From Kineococcus aurantiacus (GTDB taxonomy: Bacteria; Actinomycetota; Actinomycetes; Actinomycetales; Kineococcaceae): DNA of 64,000 nt. The notes under the pieces are model-generated. The model was not told the origin of the DNA and made no database searches. It worked only from the letters and a program-made list of their open reading frames with translations. The DNA lies in contig NZ_JACCBB010000001.1 in assembly GCF_013409345.1 (NCBI RefSeq), positions 3,038,001 to 3,102,000 on the forward strand, in the 5' to 3' direction. Position 1 is the first letter of the stretch; each line of letters opens with the position of its first letter. A program made the translations under genes and the position numbers. Positions 60,071 to 64,000 of this stretch are shown piece by piece.

Positions 60071-60985
60071 GTGCAGGGGGTTCTCACCGGGTTCGTGGTC
60101 GTGGCGAGCCTGGTGGCGGTGGGGTACGCCCTGGGCCGCGCGGGCGTCCTGGGACCGGCGGGCCAGACGGTCGTCTCCCGGCTGGTCTTCTTCGTGGGGT
60201 CCCCGGCGCTGCTGGTGCAGACGCTGGCCGACGCCGACGTGCACGTCCTGTTCTCCGGGCAGCTGCTCGTCGCCGCCGGCGGGGTCCTCGTGACCCTGGT
60301 GCTGTGGGTCCCGGTGGCGGTCCTGCGGTGGCGGCTGCCGCGCGGGGAGGTCGTCGTCGGCGGGCTGGCCGGCTCCTTCGTCAACGCCGCCAACATCGGC
60401 CTGCCCGTCGCGGCGTACGTGCTGGGGGACCTGACGGCCGTGCTGCCGGCGATGCTGCTGCAGATGGTCGTGCTCGCCCCCGCCGCGGTGGCGCTGCTGG
60501 ACCTGTCGGGGCGCTCGGGCCGGGTCGGCCTCGCGGGGCTGCTGGTGCCGCTGGCCAACCCCGTCCTGCTCGCCAGCGTCGCCGGGATCGCGCTGTCGGT
60601 CACGGGCTGGTCGCTGCCGACGGCGCTGTCGCAGCCGCTGGGGCTGCTGGCGGGGCTGGCGGTCCCCGGGGCGCTGCTGGCCTTCGGCCTGTCCCTGCAC
60701 GGGCGCGAGGGCCGCGGGTGGCGCGCGCCGCCGGTCCTGTACGCCAGCGCCCTGAAGGCCTTCGTGCAGCCGCTGGCGACGTGGCTGGTGGCGCGGGCGC
60801 TGGGCCTGCCGGACGCGGCCGTGTACGCGGCCACCGTGGTGGCGGCGCTGCCGACGGCGCAGAACGTCTTCACCTACGCCGTGCGCTACGAGGTGGGCCG
60901 CGAACTGGCCCGGGACTCGGTGCTGGTGACGACGGTCCTGCTGGCCCCGGTGCTGCTGCTGGTCAGCGTCCTGCTGCCGCACTGA
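60071..60985 (+). CDS. AEC (auxin efflux carrier) family transporter
   Basis: A 304-residue permease with about ten helices in two halves: VSRLVFFVGSPALLVQTLAD and SFVNAANIGLPVAAYVLGD in the first, and AALPTAQNVFTYAVRYEVGR in the second; the Asn-containing crossing segments are present. Bacterial AEC proteins move malate, malonate and related acids, or are efflux carriers. Substrate unknown. Leaderless GTG 60071; its end runs into a 16-bp repeat array that can fold into a terminator-like hairpin. Confidence 0.92.
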   Translation: MQGVLTGFVVVASLVAVGYALGRAGVLGPAGQTVVSRLVFFVGSPALLVQTLADADVHVLFSGQLLVAAGGVLVTLVLWVPVAVLRWRLPRGEVVVGGLAGSFVNAANIGLPVAAYVLGDLTAVLPAMLLQMVVLAPAAVALLDLSGRSGRVGLAGLLVPLANPVLLASVAGIALSVTGWSLPTALSQPLGLLAGLAVPGALLAFGLSLHGREGRGWRAPPVLYASALKAFVQPLATWLVARALGLPDAAVYAATVVAALPTAQNVFTYAVRYEVGRELARDSVLVTTVLLAPVLLLVSVLLPH

Positions 60986-60994
60986 CCCCGCACC

Positions 60995-61042
60995 GTGCTC
61001 GACCACTGCCGTGATCGAGCACTGCCGTGGTCGAGCGCTCAG
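60995..61042. repeat. three 16-bp units related to the 16063 array, forming a hairpin between convergent genes
   Basis: Units at 60995-61010 (core GTGCTCGACCAC), 61011-61026 (core GTGATCGAGCAC) and 61027-61042 (core GTGGTCGAGCGC). Units 1 and 2 are inverted relative to each other, so they pair over 12 positions with one mismatch around the loop TGCC. They lie between the AEC and galE stops and probably act as a terminator. Confidence 0.75.
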
Positions 61043-61052
61043 GTGGCCCGGC

Positions 61053-62015
61053 TCACCTGCGCCAGGCGTCCCAGGCGCTGGTGACGATGTCGTGCAGGCT
61101 CTTCGTGGCGTGCCAGCCCAGCGTGCCGGTGATGCGCTCGACGTCGGCGACCAGGCGCGGCGGGTCCCCGGCGCGGCGGGGCTCCACGACGGGCTGGACG
61201 TCGACGCCGGTGACCTGCCGGACCTCGGCGAGGACCTCGAAGACCGAGGCGCCGGTGCCGGTGCCGACGTTGAACGTGTCGAAGGGGCGCTCGTCCTGGG
61301 CCAGGTGGTCCAGGGCCGCCAGGTGGGCCTGGGCCAGGTCCAGGACGTGGACGTAGTCGCGGACGCAGGACCCGTCGGGGGTGGGGTAGTCGTCGCCGAA
61401 GACCGACGGGGCCTTCCCGGCGTCCAGGGCGGAGAAGACGATGGGGATGAGGTTCATGACGGCCGTGTCGCCCAGGTCGTCCCAGCCGGCGCCGGCGACG
61501 TTGAAGTAGCGCAGGTTCGCCGCGCGCAGGCCCCACGCGCGGGCGGCCGCGCGGGTCATCCACTCCCCGACGAGCTTGGTCTGGCCGTAGGGGTTGATGG
61601 GCTCGGCGGGCCCGTCCTCGCGGACGACCTCGGTGTCGGGGGCGCCGTAGGTGGCGGCCGAGGAGGAGAACACCAGCTTGCCGACGCCCGCGGTCTCCAT
61701 GGCCTGCAGCAGGTTCGCCGTGCCGCCGACGTTCTGCGACCAGTACCGCGCGGGCTTGGCGACCGACTCGCCGACCTGCTTGCGCGCGGCGAAGTGGATG
61801 ACGGCGTCGACGTCGTGCTCGGCGAAGGCCGCCGCCAGCGCGGGCGCGGCGGCGTCGGTGGCCAGGTCCAGCTCCACGACGGGGGCGTCCCCGACCCGCT
61901 CGGCCCGCCCGTTGGACAGGTCGTCGACCACCACGACCCCGGTGCCGCGCTGCTGCAGCAGCCGCACCACGTGGGACCCGATGTACCCGGCACCGCCCGT
62001 CACGAGAACGCTCAT
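61053..62015 (-). CDS. galE: UDP-glucose 4-epimerase
   Basis: A 320-residue extended SDR: VTGGAGYIGSHVVRLL (NAD binding), VIHFAARKQVGES, Ser/Tyr/Lys with SSSAATYG and YGQTKLVGEW, and RYFNVAGA. It interconverts UDP-glucose and UDP-galactose, supplying the substrate for Glf. ATG 62015 follows TAGGGT by 6 nt (leaderless). Divergent from manA; the two minus-10 boxes are only 23 nt apart, so the promoters may compete. Confidence 0.95.
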   Translation of the reverse strand: MSVLVTGGAGYIGSHVVRLLQQRGTGVVVVDDLSNGRAERVGDAPVVELDLATDAAAPALAAAFAEHDVDAVIHFAARKQVGESVAKPARYWSQNVGGTANLLQAMETAGVGKLVFSSSAATYGAPDTEVVREDGPAEPINPYGQTKLVGEWMTRAAARAWGLRAANLRYFNVAGAGWDDLGDTAVMNLIPIVFSALDAGKAPSVFGDDYPTPDGSCVRDYVHVLDLAQAHLAALDHLAQDERPFDTFNVGTGTGASVFEVLAEVRQVTGVDVQPVVEPRRAGDPPRLVADVERITGTLGWHATKSLHDIVTSAWDAWRR

Positions 62016-62021
62016 GCCGCG

Positions 62022-62027
62022 ACCCTA
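62022..62027 (-). promoter_or_regulatory. minus-10 box TAGGGT of galE (leaderless)
   Basis: TAGGGT on the minus strand ends 6 nt before ATG 62015. Confidence 0.6.
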
Positions 62028-62050
62028 CCCACCCGCCCCCGCCGGTCCCG

Positions 62051-62056
62051 TAGGTT
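62051..62056 (+). promoter_or_regulatory. minus-10 box TAGGTT of manA (leaderless)
   Basis: TAGGTT ends 6 nt before GTG 62063. Confidence 0.6.
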
Positions 62057-62062
62057 CGCCCC

Positions 62063-63229
62063 GTGCTCAGACTCACCAACACCGTGCAGGCGTACGCGTG
62101 GGGTTCGACGACGGCGGTCCCGCAGCTGCTGGGCCGTGAACCGGACGGCACGCCGCAGGCGGAGCTGTGGATCGGCGCGCACCCCTCGGCGCCCTCGCGG
62201 GTGGGGGACCGGGGGCTGGACGAGCTCATCGCCGCCGCCCCCGCCGAGTTCCTCGGCCCGGGGCAGGAGCGGCTGGGGTTCCTGCTGAAGGTCCTCTCGG
62301 CCGCCGCGCCGCTGTCGCTGCAGGCCCACCCCGACGACGCGACCGCGGCCCGCCGCTTCGCCGAGGAGGAGGCCGCGGGGGTGCCGCTGGACGCCCCGCA
62401 CCGGCTCTACAAGGACACCTCGCACAAGCCGGAGCTGCTGTTCGCCCTGGAGCCGTTCGCGGCGATGGCCGGTTTCCGCTCACCCGCCGCGGCCCGGGAG
62501 CTGCTGGCGGGCCTGGACCTGCCGGCGCTGCCGCCGCGGCCCCGGGAGCTGTTCGACGCGCTGCTGGCGGCGCTGGCCGGGCCGGAGGCGCTGCGGGAGG
62601 CGACGCGGCTGCTGCTGACCGCCCCCGCGGAGGCGGTCGGCCCGCTCGTGGAGGCCGTCGCCCCGGCGTGCGCCGGGCTGGAGGACTCGTCCGCGCGCTG
62701 CGTCGTGGACCTGGCCGCCGCCCACCCCGGCGACCCCGGCGTCCTGGTCTCGGTGCTGCTGAACCAGGTGCGGCTGGCCCCGGGGGAGGCGCTGTACCTG
62801 CCCGCGGGCAACGTCCACGCCTACCTGGAGGGCACGGGCGTGGAGCTCATGGCCAGCTCCGACAACGTCCTGCGCGGCGGCCTGACGACCAAGCACGTCG
62901 ACGTCGCCGAGCTGCTCGACGTCCTGGACTTCCGCGAGCTGCCGCCGCCGCTGCTGCCCCCCGAGGTGGTCTCCGAGGACGAGCTGGTGTTCTCCCCGCT
63001 GCCGGACTTCGCCCTCACCGTCCTCACCGTGGGCCGCGAGCACGTGTGGGAGCGGGCGGTCCCGCGCACGGTGCTCGTCCTGGAGGGGTCGGTGACGCTG
63101 TCCTCGGCGGCGGGGACCGTGGAGCTGGGCCGCGGCCAGAGCGCCTTCGTCACGGCCGCCGAGCACCCCGTGGGCGTCAGCGGGTCGGGGCGGCTGGCCG
63201 TCGCGTCGCCCGGGACGCCCGCCGGGTGA
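62063..63229 (+). CDS. manA: mannose-6-phosphate isomerase, class I
   Basis: A 388-residue zinc cupin enzyme linking fructose-6-phosphate and mannose-6-phosphate. It begins TNTVQAYAWGSTTAV; zinc-site segments are LSLQAHPDDATA, SHKPELLFAL and YLPAGNVHAYLEGTGVELMA, with SSDNVLRGGLTTKHVD following. It feeds GDP-mannose for mannosylated lipids or wall glycans. Leaderless GTG 62063. The last 53 bp overlap the end of the convergent permease gene. Confidence 0.94.
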   Translation: MLRLTNTVQAYAWGSTTAVPQLLGREPDGTPQAELWIGAHPSAPSRVGDRGLDELIAAAPAEFLGPGQERLGFLLKVLSAAAPLSLQAHPDDATAARRFAEEEAAGVPLDAPHRLYKDTSHKPELLFALEPFAAMAGFRSPAAARELLAGLDLPALPPRPRELFDALLAALAGPEALREATRLLLTAPAEAVGPLVEAVAPACAGLEDSSARCVVDLAAAHPGDPGVLVSVLLNQVRLAPGEALYLPAGNVHAYLEGTGVELMASSDNVLRGGLTTKHVDVAELLDVLDFRELPPPLLPPEVVSEDELVFSPLPDFALTVLTVGREHVWERAVPRTVLVLEGSVTLSSAAGTVELGRGQSAFVTAAEHPVGVSGSGRLAVASPGTPAG

Positions 63230-64000
63230 GCAGGTGCAGCAGCGCGCCGATCGCCAGCAGGACCGCGGCGCGCAGCCACACCCCGGCCTCCTGCTGGGTC
63301 AGCAGCGCCACGCACGCCACGACGCCCAGCACGGGCAGCGCGGTGGGGGCGCGGAAGTGCCGGTGCCCGACGCGGTCGCGGCGCAGCACCAGCACCGCGA
63401 CGTTGGTGCTGATGAAGACGACGAGCAGCAGGAGGACGACCGTGGCGGCCAGCGTCGCCAGGTCACCGCTGAGCACCAGCGCCATGGACACCAGCGTCGT
63501 GACGACGATCGCGACCCACGGGGTGCGCCGCCCCGGCAGCAGGCGGCCCAGCACGGGCGGCAGCAGCCCCTCGGTGGCCATGCCGTAGGTCAGGCGGCTG
63601 CACATGATGGCGGTCAGCAGCGCCCCGTTGGCGACGGCGATGAGCGCCACCAGCGAGTACAGCCAGCCCGGCAGGCCGACGTCGGCGACCCGCACGACCT
63701 CCAGCAGCGGCCCGCTGGACCCCTGGACCTGTTCCGGCGCGACGGCCGTGGACACGGCCAGCCCGACCAGGACGTAGACGACGCCGGCGACGGCCAGCCC
63801 CCCGAACAGGGCCCGCGGGTAGGTGCGGCCGGGGTCGACGGCCTCCTCGGCCACGTTCGCCGACGTCTCGAACCCGACGAAGGAGTAGAACGCCAGGACG
63901 GCCGCCGCGAGGACCCCCGCGACGGGGGAGTGGTCGGGGGAGAACTCCAGGACGCGGCCCGGGGAGCCGTCGCCGCGGCCCAGCACCACCGCGGCCAGCG
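63177..64000 (-). CDS. APC-superfamily amino-acid permease, C-terminal part (cut by window edge)
   Basis: About 274 residues of an amino-acid permease with about eight helices; FYSFVGFETSANVAEEAVDP is the conserved helix 6 region of the APC family, and VDPGRTYPRALFGGLAVAGV follows. A further conserved segment is MATEGLLPPVLGRL. The N-terminus lies beyond the window. The last 17 codons overlap the 3' end of manA on the other strand, an unusual tail-to-tail overlap with basic residues RRASRATRRP. Confidence 0.9.
   Translation of the reverse strand, partial: LAAVVLGRGDGSPGRVLEFSPDHSPVAGVLAAAVLAFYSFVGFETSANVAEEAVDPGRTYPRALFGGLAVAGVVYVLVGLAVSTAVAPEQVQGSSGPLLEVVRVADVGLPGWLYSLVALIAVANGALLTAIMCSRLTYGMATEGLLPPVLGRLLPGRRTPWVAIVVTTLVSMALVLSGDLATLAATVVLLLLVVFISTNVAVLVLRRDRVGHRHFRAPTALPVLGVVACVALLTQQEAGVWLRAAVLLAIGALLHLLTRRASRATRRPAAPTR

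Overview
The window is very GC-rich, with GTG starts, GTGA and TGATG gene overlaps and TAnnnT minus-10 boxes lying directly on start codons. This points to an actinobacterium. An arabinogalactan pathway (glf, glfT2, ubiA/DPPR synthase, dprE2, aftA, emb) together with many LGFP-repeat secreted proteins, but no mycolate gene in view, suggests a Kineosporiaceae/Kineococcus-like organism. That placement is inference; no rRNA marker is present.

Region by region. (1) 1-5.05 kb: a fatty-acyl module under a TetR regulator, with an acyl-CoA oxidase (cut by the window start) divergent from thiolase, high-molecular-weight FabG and a MaoC dehydratase, then a VOC protein. (2) 5.1-9.9 kb: an esterase, a lipoprotein, small membrane proteins, an Lrp/rhodanese divergent pair and a YetF-like protein. 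(3) 10-16 kb: UDP-glucose dehydrogenase, a CWB2 surface protein behind a structured leader, a polyprenol-type GT2 with a DUF2304 partner, an ABC exporter and a cold-shock-domain protein. (4) 16.2-31.5 kb: the main envelope-glycan locus, a chain of nearly touching genes: GT4, a GT2-GT2 fusion, a large membrane protein, glf, glfT2, wzm/wzt-type ABC exporter, PAP2 phosphatase, ubiA, GtrA, GT87, then a SpoIID/LGFP protein. (5) 31.6-36.4 kb: a SpoIIE-type phosphatase and small regulators/enzymes. (6) 36.5-40.8 kb: a probable catabolic operon with an IclR regulator, a cyclase-family protein, a TRAP-like permease with a small membrane protein, and an unusual dehydrogenase-RraA fusion. (7) 41-47 kb: aftA, emb and an SDR. 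(8) 47-52 kb: a variable stretch with an orphan lower-GC LGFP gene, remnants of LGFP, LuxR and TetR genes, and small HxlR/RidA and VOC/WYL modules. (9) 52-57.4 kb: three LGFP enzymes in a row (GH43-like, PGRP amidase, M15-like). (10) 57.6-64 kb: a membrane glycosyltransferase, dprE2, an AEC transporter, galE, manA and a truncated amino-acid permease.

How the genes fit together: galE, glf, a GlfT1-like domain and GlfT2 would make and polymerise galactofuranose; wzm/wzt would export the lipid-linked polymer; ubiA, the PAP2 phosphatase and dprE2 belong to the decaprenyl-phospho-arabinose route; AftA, Emb and probably the GT87 enzyme would add arabinose outside. Five secreted LGFP proteins, several with wall-hydrolase domains, are plausible tenants of that wall. 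Regulation looks dominated by leaderless transcripts: about fifteen genes have a minus-10 box 6-8 nt before the start codon.
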